A stretch of 64,000 bases of DNA from contig NZ_CAKAKH010000002.1 in the NCBI RefSeq assembly GCF_916618885.1, positions 186,001 through 250,000 on the forward strand, in the 5' to 3' direction. The notes below the pieces were generated by a model. That model was not told where the DNA came from. It searched no databases and saw only the letters and a list, made by a program, of their open reading frames with translations. Made by a program: the position numbers and the translations under genes. Of this stretch, positions 9,188-18,113 are shown piece by piece. Each line of letters starts with the position of its first letter. The first letter of the stretch is position 1. The DNA comes from Marinilactibacillus sp. Marseille-P9653. Its GTDB lineage: Bacteria; Bacillota; Bacilli; Lactobacillales; Carnobacteriaceae_A.

Positions 9188-9221
9188 ACTATACCTGTCT
9201 AACATGACTCGTCCGTGACTC
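9188..9221 (-). promoter_or_regulatory. Regulated promoter of the FtsX-type ABC operon
   Basis: On the minus strand the order is GAGTCA-CGGAC-GAGTCA (two hexamers 11 bp apart), then 11 bases, then a TATAGT -10 box. The repeat replaces a normal -35 element. This layout is typical of genes activated by OmpR/PhoB-family regulators, and the module's own regulator (10240-10917) is the natural candidate. This is inference. Confidence 0.55.
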
Positions 9222-9242
9222 CATTATGACAGTTTAGTCATT

Positions 9243-10238
9243 TTAGCTTTTATGAAATCGGATCGTAAACTGCGTTCCCCTGCCTTGTTCACTTTTCACA
9301 TCCAGCGACCCCTTTTGACTCTCAACAATCGTATGCGCCATCGCCAGTCCGATTCCGATACTGTTTTCTGATGCATTCTTGCCTCTATAGAACCGCCTGA
9401 AAACATTGGGAAGATCTTCTCTTGAAATGCCATTCCCCGTATCTCCAATTAATATTTCTGTATACAGTGGATTCTCTTTGTAGTGAATACCGATGCGGCC
9501 TTCCTCAGGTGTATGTTCGATACAGTTCTTCAAGATATTGATAAGGGCTTCACTGGTCCACTGCTGGTCACCTAAAAAAGTCACCTCTTTTTCACCCGTA
9601 AGCAAAAGTTCCTGATTTTTTAATTCGATTGGAATCCGTAGCGGTGTGAGCGCCTCTCGAATTAAATCTTCTACGACTACGTTTTCCTTTTTAAAGATGG
9701 CCGTGCCAGCATCGATCTTGGATAATTTCAATAAAGAACTGAGTAGCCAGTCCATTCTTTCCAGCTGTTTTTCAATATTCCCGGTAAATTCTATTCGCTT
9801 TTCTTCTGTAAGATTCTGTTGACTCAAGAGATCAATCATAACCAGCATCGAGGTCAGAGGCGTTTTCAATTGATGCGATATATCTGATAAGGCATCTGCA
9901 AGATGCTTTTTATCTTGATTCAAATAGTCACTTTGTTTGGACAACATCAAGGTAACTTTATAAATCTCATTTTTCAAGATACTCAGTTCGCCTTCTTCGT
10001 TGTCTCTTATATCAAGAGAATATTGACCATTACTGATCGTTCTCAAGTAGCCGGATAGCTTTTCAATCTCCTTGTAACGCTGACGGTCAAAATACAGGCT
10101 GATACCAATCAAACTACTCATACCAAAAAATGCCACAATTCCTGCCAATAGGTTGATCCAAGAAATGACGAGGAAACCAATCAAAGCCATCCCCACCATA
10201 ATCACTAACATTTTACTGATTCCTCTGTTTCTGAACAT
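9243..10238 (-). CDS. Sensor histidine kinase of the FtsX-type module
   Basis: The 331-residue kinase has two N-terminal membrane helices (about 8-47) with a very short loop, a linker, and an H-box DALSDISHQLKTPLTSM (His about 121). An HATPase domain follows with N-box INILKNCIEHT, G1 GDTGNGIS and G2 GIGLAMA. With almost no extracellular domain it resembles intramembrane-sensing kinases that sense through a partner transporter. It starts 1 bp after the regulator stop (10240) and is co-transcribed with it. Confidence 0.9.
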   Translation of the reverse strand: MFRNRGISKMLVIMVGMALIGFLVISWINLLAGIVAFFGMSSLIGISLYFDRQRYKEIEKLSGYLRTISNGQYSLDIRDNEEGELSILKNEIYKVTLMLSKQSDYLNQDKKHLADALSDISHQLKTPLTSMLVMIDLLSQQNLTEEKRIEFTGNIEKQLERMDWLLSSLLKLSKIDAGTAIFKKENVVVEDLIREALTPLRIPIELKNQELLLTGEKEVTFLGDQQWTSEALINILKNCIEHTPEEGRIGIHYKENPLYTEILIGDTGNGISREDLPNVFRRFYRGKNASENSIGIGLAMAHTIVESQKGSLDVKSEQGRGTQFTIRFHKS

Positions 10239-10239
10239 A

Positions 10240-10917
10240 TTAGTCTCCCAACTTGTAACCGAGTCCCCTGACGGTTTTGATGATCTGTGGTTTTTGAGGA
10301 TCGTCTTCCAGTTTATCCCGGATTCTCTTAATATAAACCGTTAGCGTATTATCATTTACAAAATCTCCGGCAACATCCCAGATGCCTTCCAGCAGCTGTG
10401 CCCGAGACAAAACTTGACCTTCATTTTGAATAAAGGTTAATAACAATTTGTATTCCAGTGCCGTCAATGCGACTTCTTGATTGTTTTTATACACTTTCGC
10501 TTCTTGCATATTCACTCTAATCTGACCGACCTTGTACCCACTTAACGCTTCCTGTGGTTTCTGATATCGTCTTAAGACGGAATGGATTCTAGAAATCAGT
10601 TCTCTTAGTCTGAAGGGTTTTGTGATATAATCATCCGCACCCATATCCAGTCCCATCACAACATTCACTTCTTCTTCCAGTGCTGTCAGAAAAATAACCG
10701 GACAATTGCTTTTTTCTCTGATTTGCTTGCACAATTCATATCCCGTACCTTCGGGTAAGGTAATATCCAGCAGACATAAATCAAAGTCAGTTGTTTCGAT
10801 TGCTCTCTTTCCAGCAGCGACATTTTGGCAGAGAACGGTACTGAATCCTTCTCCTTGAAGCGCATATTCTAGACCAGTAGCGATTGTAGTGTCGTCTTCA
10901 ACGATCAATAATTGCAT
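10240..10917 (-). CDS. OmpR-family response regulator
   Basis: This is a 225-residue regulator. The receiver has the acidic pair EDD (7-9), phospho-acceptor Asp in LCLLDITLP (about 52) and Lys in ITKPFRLREL. The C-terminal winged helix ends ...DNTLTVYIKRIRDKLEDDPQKPQIIKTVRGLGYKL. It heads the operon with the kinase at 9243. Its promoter nearly matches that of the other regulator at 14967-15635, while the two proteins have clearly diverged. Confidence 0.93.
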   Translation of the reverse strand: MQLLIVEDDTTIATGLEYALQGEGFSTVLCQNVAAGKRAIETTDFDLCLLDITLPEGTGYELCKQIREKSNCPVIFLTALEEEVNVVMGLDMGADDYITKPFRLRELISRIHSVLRRYQKPQEALSGYKVGQIRVNMQEAKVYKNNQEVALTALEYKLLLTFIQNEGQVLSRAQLLEGIWDVAGDFVNDNTLTVYIKRIRDKLEDDPQKPQIIKTVRGLGYKLGD

Positions 10918-10974
10918 AAGTCACCTCTTAATTTATGAAATTTATCTATAAGCATCCTTGCATCATTCTCACCT

Positions 10975-11003
10975 ATTATACAAATAGCCTATGCAATGAA
11001 CAA
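10975..11003 (-). promoter_or_regulatory. Promoter of the first regulator-kinase pair
   Basis: The minus strand reads TTGTTC, 17 bases, TATAAT, with GGCTATTTG directly before the -10 box. The same arrangement and the same 15-nt block recur at 15680-15708 before the second regulator gene. The leader would be about 50 nt. Confidence 0.7.
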
Positions 11004-11026
11004 TCATTGATTGACAAGTAGAAAAA

Positions 11027-11075
11027 ACACCTCCTCTTTTCACTCAGCAAATTAGCTGATGTTTTGAGGAGGTGT
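11027..11075 (-). terminator. Rho-independent terminator of the Bce-type operon
   Basis: The stem ACACCTCCTC/GAGGAGGTGT lies 12 bp after the permease stop codon and is followed on the minus strand by TTTTTTCTAC. Confidence 0.8.
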
Positions 11076-11086
11076 CGCTTTTAATC

Positions 11087-13096
11087 TTATTCAACGATTT
11101 TTAAGTAAATTTTCGAGGTGATCAGGTAGACAATACCATAAATCAGACTGAATGCCAGAGCTACAATTGCAACTGTCCCCGCTAGCAGCGTATGTGTGAT
11201 GAGTCCGATAGCAGAAAGCATCTGGAACAAAATCGGATACGCAACAATTGTGTGGATGATGGCTACCACAAGTGGCAACAAGAACATCCAGACTACTTGA
11301 GAGCGAGTTGCTTTTCTTGTCATTTTCTTATCCAGCCCAACTTTCTGCATGGCCTGAATCCTTGCTCTATCTTCATATCCTTCAGAGATCTGCTTGAAGT
11401 AAGTGATCAATACGGTCCCAATAATGAATAAGAACCCTAGATAAACTCCAAGGAACAGGAAACCTCCTGTGATATCATAATAACCGATTCGGAACTGTTC
11501 TCTATTTTGATAAAAAGGAAAGCCAAGGCTTCTATCTCTGAAAACTTCTGTCATATGTTCAGCGTAGGCCAGTTCTTCTGTTTGTGAACCTGTCGTTGAC
11601 CATATAATTTCTTTACTGACACTTTCCGTGAAGTCCGTTAAATAGCCATTTATGACATTACGGATAGACATCAAGGTATCCATGTCTGGCAAAACGACTA
11701 GAAGTTGATTCATATTTGGACCTGTCGTAACTAGATAATCCGGTACATCATCCAGTTGATTGATGCTATACTCCACCCCTTCAATATCTAAAGTATTACC
11801 TGAGATCATTTCTGAAGGATCATCTACATAGATAGCGCCATTTTCAAGCGTCAGAGACTGACCGGTTAGTTCATTATAATCTTGTAGCGGAATCATGACG
11901 GTATTAACGTTCTCAACAGCATCACTTTCTACTGCCTTGTCTGAATAGCGATAAATGAACTCATCATTGATGATTTGACTATCGAAAAGTGTCATATTTG
12001 AGTACGACTTCAAGTCTTCAATGTCCACCGCGCTATTCTCTGTTTCTTCTCTCACGATATTGATTAACGGTTCTACTTTGGTCTCTTCAAACTCGGATTC
12101 ACTTAAATCATCTACATTTGAAATATTTAACCTATTTTCTACTGGAATGGCTAACTTAACCAGATTTTCTGCACTAGCATAAAGTGCTGTCGTTGTAGAG
12201 ACTGTAATGAGTACCATCGCAGATAACAGACAAAGATTTGCCAGACCGGTCGCGTGCTGTTTCATACGATATAGCATTCCGGAAATCGAGATAAATGGAC
12301 CTGGTTGATAGTAAAAGTTTTTTCTTTTCTTTAAAGCTTTTAGAATAATGATCGTTCCTGCATTGAATAAGAGGTACGTTCCAAGCATCACTAATACTAC
12401 GGCTACTGTAAATAATAATATAGCCTGAATCGGATCCTTGATGGTTAAAGAAAGGTAATAACCTGCGCCCATTGAAATCAGTCCAAGGACAAATAAAATC
12501 GGAGAACTTTTTGGTTCTTTTTCTCCTGATTGTCCACCTTTCAGCAATTCAATCGGGTTCGAAAATTGAATGTTCACTACGTTGATCGAGTAAGTGACGA
12601 TAAAAATGACTCCAAATAATACTGCCGTCAATAGTATCGGCAAGATCCCTACTGTGAAGATAAAATTCTGCGGTAAAATCAGAATGAAATCAATGGCATA
12701 AAACATCAGCTGGCCTAGTAGTGACCCTATAATCAATCCTGTTATTAAGCTGACTGCAAAAGTTATAATTGTTTCAATCGCGATAATTTTAGCAATATGT
12801 CTTTTTTCCAGTCCCAGAATATTAAATAGTCCGATTTCTTTTTTCCGTCTTTTCATCAAGAAACTATTTGCGTAAAGAATAAATACGAGAGAAAAAATCG
12901 CTACAACGGTGGCTCCAAGTCGAAAAAGTGGGGATAAAGATTCTCCTCGCTCAGTGACGAAGGAGTTTGTAATCAATGAAGCAATCATATAAAACATGGA
13001 CACGGTTAGCGTAGAAGATACAACAAAAGGAATATAAACCTGTTTGTTGGACTTCATATTTCGAGTAGCTAGTTTTAAGGCAAGGTTAAACTTCAT
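11087..13096 (-). CDS. Bce-type ABC transporter permease
   Basis: This 669-residue permease begins MKFNLALKLATRNMKSNKQVYIPF and has the Bce layout. Several N-terminal helices include an FtsX core (KRRKKEIGLFNILGLEKRHIAK). After about ten helices a large extracytoplasmic domain of about 200 residues lies before the last three. Bce transporters protect against peptide antibiotics such as bacitracin and act as the sensor for their kinase. I chose ATG at 13096, with GAGGTGAG 5-6 bases upstream; earlier in-frame codons run 150 bp into the ATPase gene. That start overlaps the ATPase stop by 11 bp, as usual in this family. The actual drug cannot be told from the sequence. Confidence 0.9.
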   Translation of the reverse strand: MKFNLALKLATRNMKSNKQVYIPFVVSSTLTVSMFYMIASLITNSFVTERGESLSPLFRLGATVVAIFSLVFILYANSFLMKRRKKEIGLFNILGLEKRHIAKIIAIETIITFAVSLITGLIIGSLLGQLMFYAIDFILILPQNFIFTVGILPILLTAVLFGVIFIVTYSINVVNIQFSNPIELLKGGQSGEKEPKSSPILFVLGLISMGAGYYLSLTIKDPIQAILLFTVAVVLVMLGTYLLFNAGTIIILKALKKRKNFYYQPGPFISISGMLYRMKQHATGLANLCLLSAMVLITVSTTTALYASAENLVKLAIPVENRLNISNVDDLSESEFEETKVEPLINIVREETENSAVDIEDLKSYSNMTLFDSQIINDEFIYRYSDKAVESDAVENVNTVMIPLQDYNELTGQSLTLENGAIYVDDPSEMISGNTLDIEGVEYSINQLDDVPDYLVTTGPNMNQLLVVLPDMDTLMSIRNVINGYLTDFTESVSKEIIWSTTGSQTEELAYAEHMTEVFRDRSLGFPFYQNREQFRIGYYDITGGFLFLGVYLGFLFIIGTVLITYFKQISEGYEDRARIQAMQKVGLDKKMTRKATRSQVVWMFLLPLVVAIIHTIVAYPILFQMLSAIGLITHTLLAGTVAIVALAFSLIYGIVYLITSKIYLKIVE

Positions 13097-13856
13097 CTTG
13101 CTCACCTCTATCGAATGAAAACAGTAAGGCTTTTGAAATTCTATCCATAAAGACTTCAGTCGACTGATCTCCACGGTAAATCTCGTGATAGACTTCGCCG
13201 TCGCGAATGAACAAGACGCGGTTTGAGTAACTCGCTGCTCGAGCACTGTGCGTCACCATCAGAATTGTCTGGTTCATTGCATGAATATCTGAGAACAGAT
13301 TCATCAATACTTCGGATGCTTTCGAATCCAGCGCCCCTGTCGGTTCATCAGCCAGTATGAGTTTGGGTTTCGTGATCAATGCTCTGGCGACTGCCGCTCT
13401 TTGTTTCTGTCCACCTGAGACCTCGTAAGGGTAGTTGTTGATCAATTGACTGATGCCTAGTTTTTCAACAAGTGGTTTCAGCCTGTCTTCCATTTCTTTT
13501 ACCGGCATCTGTTCCAGTACAAGTGGCAGTAAGATATTGTCTTTAAGTGAAAAATTATCCAGTAAGTTGAAATCCTGAAATACGAATCCTAGTTGTTCTC
13601 TTCTGAATTTAGACAATTCTTTTTCTTTGATTGTCGTCAGTGGTGTTCCCGCCAAAGTGATTTCGCCTTCAGTTGGTTTATCGAGTGTCGATAGTAGATT
13701 CAGTAAGGTCGTCTTACCCGAACCGGATTCCCCCATGACTGAAACGAATTCTCCTTCGTTTACTGAAAAATGCACATCTTTTAATGCGGTTGTCTCTTTA
13801 GCGCCTAATCGTCCTGTATAAACTTTTTTAATATGTTTAACTTCTAAAAATCCCAT
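13086..13856 (-). CDS. Bce-type ABC transporter ATPase
   Basis: This 256-residue ATPase shows Walker A GESGSGKTT (about 41-49), Q-loop VFQDFNLLDNF, signature VSGGQKQR, Walker B LILADEPTGALD and switch MVTHSARAASYSNRVLFIRDG. The last motif is characteristic of BceA/SalX-like ATPases. The gene is the first of the transporter pair. The 119-bp gap to the kinase upstream carries the palindrome TTACA-N4-TGTAA, a plausible site for the Bce regulator. Confidence 0.92.
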   Translation of the reverse strand: MGFLEVKHIKKVYTGRLGAKETTALKDVHFSVNEGEFVSVMGESGSGKTTLLNLLSTLDKPTEGEITLAGTPLTTIKEKELSKFRREQLGFVFQDFNLLDNFSLKDNILLPLVLEQMPVKEMEDRLKPLVEKLGISQLINNYPYEVSGGQKQRAAVARALITKPKLILADEPTGALDSKASEVLMNLFSDIHAMNQTILMVTHSARAASYSNRVLFIRDGEVYHEIYRGDQSTEVFMDRISKALLFSFDRGEQDEV

Positions 13857-13941
13857 TGTGATTTGCCCCTCTCTTTTGTTATACCCATCATATAATCTTC
13901 TGCGAGCTGGAGCATTTATCTATTCTTACGATTTCTCGCGC

Positions 13942-13963
13942 AACCTTACAGAACTGTAAGGTT
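13942..13963. promoter_or_regulatory. Probable BceR-type operator
   Basis: This is a perfect palindrome: AACCTTACAG, 2 bases, CTGTAAGGTT. Its core TTACA-N4-TGTAA fits the TNACA-N4-TGTAA pattern known for BceR-like regulators. It lies 86 bp upstream of the transporter ATPase start, right after the kinase gene. No T-run follows on the minus strand, so it is more likely an operator than a terminator. Confidence 0.6.
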
Positions 13964-13975
13964 CGAAATCAACGC

Positions 13976-14977
13976 TTATTCAAAGAGGGTTGTTTTTTTT
14001 CTGGAGAAGTCAATGATGGCTTGAGTTCCTCTGCCTAGTTCAGAATCGATGGTCAAAGTGATATTCAATCGTTGAGTGATCTTTCTAGAGATAAACAGGC
14101 CAATGCCTGTTGATTTATCGTGAAGTCTACCGTTCAATCCGGTATAGCCTTTTTCAAAGATTTTAGGAAGGTCTTCTTTGCTGATGCCGCTTCCGGTATC
14201 TTCTATAATCAGTTTCTGGTCTGGTGTGGCTGTGATTTTGATCGTACCGGTTTCTGTGTACTTTAGGCTGTTGGATATAATCTGTTCAATCAAAACTTGA
14301 ACCCATTTTTTGTCTGACTGAATCACAAGGTTTGTTGGTTCAAAGTCCAGACTGATTTTGTTATAGATAAAGAGGATGGCATATTTTTTCAGGACGGAGC
14401 GAATAATGGCGTCGACATCGACTGGTTCGATTTCGAGTTCCTTACCGGTCTCTTCTAGCTTCAGATAGTTCAGGGCAAGGTGGATGTAATCATTGACGTG
14501 AATCAGTTCTTGTTCCAGTTTACGCTGCTGGGGTGTCTGTTCATCTTGACGCTGTAAAACTAGACTCATCGCAGAAAGTGGGGTCTTGATCTGGTGGATC
14601 CATAAGGAAAAGTAATCCATCAATTCAGATTGTTTTTCTATGTCCGCTTGCTTTTTACGCAACAAGGTCTCTTCCAGCTTCATATAGTTCTCTTCATAAA
14701 TTTCGTGGATATAGTCACTGGATAAGAATGCATCGGTTTCTGCATATTGGGTGGATTTGGCTCTTTTGGCTTTCGCTGTGTAGAGGTAAAACTGGATCCC
14801 ACTCGATAGGATAAATAACAACAGACAGATTTGAAAAGCTGTCGTGAATACTCTAGACTCTTGTCGGGTCAAGAAATAGACCGCTCCAAAGACCAGTGTC
14901 TGCAGTAAAAATAGTAATATCTGTGGACGTAGATAGTTCAGGAAGCCGCGTGTCAAAGCTATTTTATCAGACGCCAT
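13976..14977 (-). CDS. Bce-type intramembrane-sensing histidine kinase
   Basis: This 333-residue kinase has two close membrane helices (about 17-64), with hardly any extracellular loop. The phospho-acceptor box is FSLWIHQIKTPLSAM (His about 128), followed by an HATPase domain with N-box IISNSLKYT, G1 EDTGSGIS and G2 STGIGLFIS. This is the architecture of BceS, which receives its signal from the Bce transporter rather than from the drug directly. The start overlaps the regulator stop by 11 bp, so both are translated from one transcript. Confidence 0.93.
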   Translation of the reverse strand: MASDKIALTRGFLNYLRPQILLFLLQTLVFGAVYFLTRQESRVFTTAFQICLLLFILSSGIQFYLYTAKAKRAKSTQYAETDAFLSSDYIHEIYEENYMKLEETLLRKKQADIEKQSELMDYFSLWIHQIKTPLSAMSLVLQRQDEQTPQQRKLEQELIHVNDYIHLALNYLKLEETGKELEIEPVDVDAIIRSVLKKYAILFIYNKISLDFEPTNLVIQSDKKWVQVLIEQIISNSLKYTETGTIKITATPDQKLIIEDTGSGISKEDLPKIFEKGYTGLNGRLHDKSTGIGLFISRKITQRLNITLTIDSELGRGTQAIIDFSRKKTTLFE

Positions 14978-15635
14978 AGCCGGCTCCTTTCTTGGTTTTG
15001 ATTAGGTCTTCTTTTTCTAGTTCTTTGAATTTTTTCCGGAGTCTTGAGATATTGACCGCTAGTGTGTTGTCGTCGATAAAAGATTCGTTTTCCCAGAGTC
15101 TGGTGATAATGGTTTCTCTGGTGACGAAGGTGCCTTTATTTCTAAAAAGGAGTTCCAAAATTTGCGTTTCGTTTTTGGTGAGTTCGATGGATTGGTCTCC
15201 TAGTGTGATGGAAGATTCTGCTGGTTTTAGGATGATGTCTTCTACTGTAAGATAATTTTCATTTTCAGCGTAGTCGTAGGTCCGTCTCAGCATGGCTTGG
15301 ACTTTGGCGATCACAACGGTCAGACTGAAGGGTTTTTGAATAAAGTCATCCGCACCCATTTGAATGGCCATGACCATATCCATATCATCTGTTCGTGATG
15401 AGATAAAGATAATGGGCACGTCGGAGCGTCTTCTGATTTCCTGTGTCCAGTGGTAGCCGTTAAAGGCGGGCAAATTGATATCCATTAAAACGAGTTGTGG
15501 CTGTTCGGCCATAAATGTTTCTAAAACAGACTGAAAATTTGTAACATAAAAGGCTTCATACTGCCATTTTTCTAATTCTGATTTCAAAGATTCTGCGATG
15601 GTCTGGTCATCTTCTACAATCATAATTTTTATCAT
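14967..15635 (-). CDS. Bce-type response regulator
   Basis: The 222-residue OmpR-class regulator has acidic residues EDD (8-10), phospho-acceptor Asp in LVLMDINLPAFNGYHW (about 53) and Lys in IQKPFSLTVV. Its winged-helix domain ends DDNTLAVNISRLRKKFKELEKEDLIKTKKGAGYGV, which matches BceR-like proteins. It leads a four-gene module in the order regulator, kinase, ATPase, permease. Its likely target is the palindrome at 13942-13963. Confidence 0.93.
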   Translation of the reverse strand: MIKIMIVEDDQTIAESLKSELEKWQYEAFYVTNFQSVLETFMAEQPQLVLMDINLPAFNGYHWTQEIRRRSDVPIIFISSRTDDMDMVMAIQMGADDFIQKPFSLTVVIAKVQAMLRRTYDYAENENYLTVEDIILKPAESSITLGDQSIELTKNETQILELLFRNKGTFVTRETIITRLWENESFIDDNTLAVNISRLRKKFKELEKEDLIKTKKGAGYGV

Positions 15636-15679
15636 ATCGGGCTCCTTTTTGGCTGTCTGTTTCTGGTAGGCTTTTGTTC

Positions 15680-15708
15680 ATTATACAAATAGCCGTCTGA
15701 TAGAACAA
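15680..15708 (-). promoter_or_regulatory. Promoter of the Bce-type regulator-kinase pair
   Basis: The minus strand reads TTGTTC, 17 bases, TATAAT, with GGCTATTTG before the -10 box. The elements and spacing match those at 10975-11003; only the 8 bases between -35 and GGCTATTTG differ. Confidence 0.7.
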
Positions 15709-15777
15709 GACAGGGGTGATTCTTCTTTTTACCGCTAAAATCGTGTAGTTTATTTACCAATTGGAATTTTATAAAAA

Positions 15778-15820
15778 TGACACCTTTGAATCCTCGTAGC
15801 ACAGGGATTCGAAGGTGTCA
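15778..15820 (-). terminator. Rho-independent terminator
   Basis: A 16-bp near-perfect stem (TGACACCTTTGAATCC with GGATTCGAAGGTGTCA) lies 10 bp downstream of the DUF4385 gene. Confidence 0.85.
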
Positions 15821-15829
15821 TTTAAAAAT

Positions 15830-16276
15830 TTAGCCGTATTTTTTCTGATGCGCTTTTTTAAGTTTCAGATAGTCTTCGTCTTCTCGAACGATAATCCATT
15901 TCTTTTCAAAGATAGCAGCTGACTCTGCCTTTTCTTCATCAATATCTCTTTCATTGACTTCACCGTCTTTGTCGTACTTTCTGCCGCCTTTGTAATTCGC
16001 GTAACGACGAGCACGCGTATAGCCCATTTGGATGAATTTCCTTGCCATATCCATTCCAACAAAGTCTCCAGCTTCTTTATAATCCAGATACATTTGATAA
16101 ATTTTCTCAGAAGACTCTTTGGCAATCTCAGGCGTTTTAAAGCGCCAATGAGGAAGAATCTCGCCTTTATAAGGCTCTACCATCAATACGCCTTGCTCAC
16201 CTCTACCCACTCTATAGAGTTCTGGTTGTTCGCGGAAATCAATTGTATCGAAATCCAAGTCATAGTCAAATGCCAT
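15830..16276 (-). CDS. DUF4385 family protein
   Basis: The 148-residue protein is nearly all conserved DUF4385 sequence: MAFDYDLDFDTIDFREQPEL, a YRVGRGEQGVL stretch, LPHWRFKTPEIA and DFVGMDMARKFIQMGYTRAR. The family occurs in bacteria and phages and has no known function. I place the start at ATG 16276, which follows GAGGTGAAG at a good distance; an ATG 36 bp further upstream adds residues that the family lacks. It stands alone, with its own terminator. Confidence 0.85.
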   Translation of the reverse strand: MAFDYDLDFDTIDFREQPELYRVGRGEQGVLMVEPYKGEILPHWRFKTPEIAKESSEKIYQMYLDYKEAGDFVGMDMARKFIQMGYTRARRYANYKGGRKYDKDGEVNERDIDEEKAESAAIFEKKWIIVREDEDYLKLKKAHQKKYG

Positions 16277-16392
16277 TCTCTTCACCTCGTTGTTTTTATG
16301 TAATCCGTTCATGAAACTTCTCCTATTTCTACCCTACTTTAATTCACTGTTTGATTCAACTTTGCTGTTTTCATCAGTTCTCATACATAGAA

Positions 16393-16437
16393 AAACCGAA
16401 GACATGTCCCGCTTTTTTGCGGTATCGTCTTCGGTTT
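16393..16437 (-). terminator. Rho-independent terminator
   Basis: The outer stem AAACCGAAGAC/GTCTTCGGTTT encloses an inner CCGC/GCGG pairing. It lies 10 bp after the DUF4349 lipoprotein gene. Confidence 0.85.
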
Positions 16438-16447
16438 ATGGTTTTAT

Positions 16448-17338
16448 CTATTTATCCTTGTTTGTTCTCTTTTTATGAATGTAGTAGCCAATCCAGATAA
16501 TCAGACCAATTCCAATCAAAAACGGTAGGGCATAAATCAAGCCGATGATCAGACTTTGTAACACATAGTAAAAGGCATACGCGGAATCAACTAGCGCTTC
16601 CTGAATGCGTTCAAGGAATGGCCTACTTTCTCTTTCTCCAGAAATCCGTGGACGTTCTGAAAGACTGATCTCAACTCTTGTATAATCGGTTAAACTATCG
16701 TAGTTATCTAATACTGTCTGTAAAGATTCTCTTTCTGCAATCGTTTCTGAAAGACTGTTTTCAATCTGAATAATATCTTCAATCGATTCCGCTTGTTCTA
16801 GCAAACTATTCAGTCGTTCTTCTTTGTTTCTAAGTACATTGACTCGGGATTCTGTATCCGTATAGTTTTGCGTTACATCTTCCGTGCCCACATTTTCGTT
16901 TAGTTTAATAGCATCGATACCGTCTAACTGTTCTAAAAACCCTTCAAGCGATTCGGTTGGAATGCGCAAAGTATAGTACCCATCGCGGTATATGCGGTTC
17001 GAATCATCCATATAATTTCCAGTAGACTGATTGGACTGTTCAACAAATCCGCTGAACTCTGCCACCCTATCCATGATATACGTATTGCTTTCTTCAAAGT
17101 CCAGTGTTTCATAATCTCGATAAACGGATCTGATAACTTTCTCTCCAATCAGATTTCCTTCAACATCAGTATTCGTTGTACTTTCTTCTGTTTCAGAATC
17201 CCAAACCTCTCCTGACTCATCGCTCGTCACAGCTACTTCCGTAGACATATCGCTCTCTGACTGATCCGTCCCCCCCGAACAACCCGCCAATAAAATTCCT
17301 AATCCTATCCCTGACACAAGCCACTTCTTTTTGAACAT
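16448..17338 (-). CDS. DUF4349 family lipoprotein
   Basis: This 296-residue protein begins with a lipoprotein signal peptide; the lipobox LLAGC puts the lipidated Cys at about residue 19. An acidic linker follows (20-62), then the DUF4349 domain with a long coiled-coil hairpin (about 160-215, VNVLRNKEERLNSLLEQAES and IENSLSETIAERESLQTVLD). Near residues 250-285 there is a membrane helix with a short KKRTNKDK tail. It would be anchored at both ends on the outer face of the membrane. The function of the family is unknown. Confidence 0.88.
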   Translation of the reverse strand: MFKKKWLVSGIGLGILLAGCSGGTDQSESDMSTEVAVTSDESGEVWDSETEESTTNTDVEGNLIGEKVIRSVYRDYETLDFEESNTYIMDRVAEFSGFVEQSNQSTGNYMDDSNRIYRDGYYTLRIPTESLEGFLEQLDGIDAIKLNENVGTEDVTQNYTDTESRVNVLRNKEERLNSLLEQAESIEDIIQIENSLSETIAERESLQTVLDNYDSLTDYTRVEISLSERPRISGERESRPFLERIQEALVDSAYAFYYVLQSLIIGLIYALPFLIGIGLIIWIGYYIHKKRTNKDK

Positions 17339-17558
17339 GAGACTTCCTCCTTAGATAGACTATGTATCACTTAATACGATTTTATCAAAAGGACTCCGAG
17401 ATAGATAGCACTTTTCCAAATAAGACGTCTACTAATGATTTGTTTAATTATCCGTACACATTCTATATTGCTCAATGTTTTTCATTCCTCTATACTTTTA
17501 TGTATAAGGTCCAAGTGACCTGTACATATAAAAACTAAGAGAAAAGAGATGATTCTGC

Positions 17559-18113
17559 ATGACCTTGATAAAAGCTTACAACCTGATGGAAAATAAGAAA
17601 GTGATTTTCTGGCTGAATGTTCTTTCTATCCCTTTGATTTTTTTGTTTATCTTTTTATTTACAACCCTATTATATGTCTTTTATGGAAACAAAGATTTTG
17701 GTGTATCAATGAATTTTGGTCTAATGGATTTCATTTTGTTTTTAGTATTCTTTTTTTTATTGATCGTAGTGCACGAACTGATTCATGGTGCCTTTTTTAA
17801 GTTATTCAATCCAGAAGGTAAAGTAAAATTTGGATTCAAGAACGGACTAGCTTATGCAACGAGTCCCCATTCTTTTTATACGAGAAGTCAGTTTGTCCTG
17901 ATCTGTCTGGCACCTTTTGTATTGATTTCTTCAGCACTCATGGGTTACGCGCTATTTTCTTTAAATACGTCCATTCCGTTGATTTTTCTAGCATCTTGCC
18001 ATGCGGCTAGTTGTGTCGGAGACTTTTACTGGGTCTATTTGATTTCTAGGCAAGGCGGAGATATTCGCGTGCAAGATACTGAAGTAGGTATGTCGCTTTA
18101 TCTGAATGACTAA
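17559..18113 (+). CDS. DUF3267 family putative membrane metalloprotease
   Basis: This 184-residue protein has four predicted membrane helices. The second carries HELIHG (VVHELIHGAFF, about residues 71-81), a zinc-binding HExxH motif placed at the membrane as in site-2-protease-like DUF3267 proteins. A later Asp in the last third (CVGDFYWVYLISRQGGD) could be the third ligand. The family is common in Firmicutes and its substrates are unknown. The start ATG follows AAGAGATG loosely. Confidence 0.8.
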   Translation: MTLIKAYNLMENKKVIFWLNVLSIPLIFLFIFLFTTLLYVFYGNKDFGVSMNFGLMDFILFLVFFFLLIVVHELIHGAFFKLFNPEGKVKFGFKNGLAYATSPHSFYTRSQFVLICLAPFVLISSALMGYALFSLNTSIPLIFLASCHAASCVGDFYWVYLISRQGGDIRVQDTEVGMSLYLND

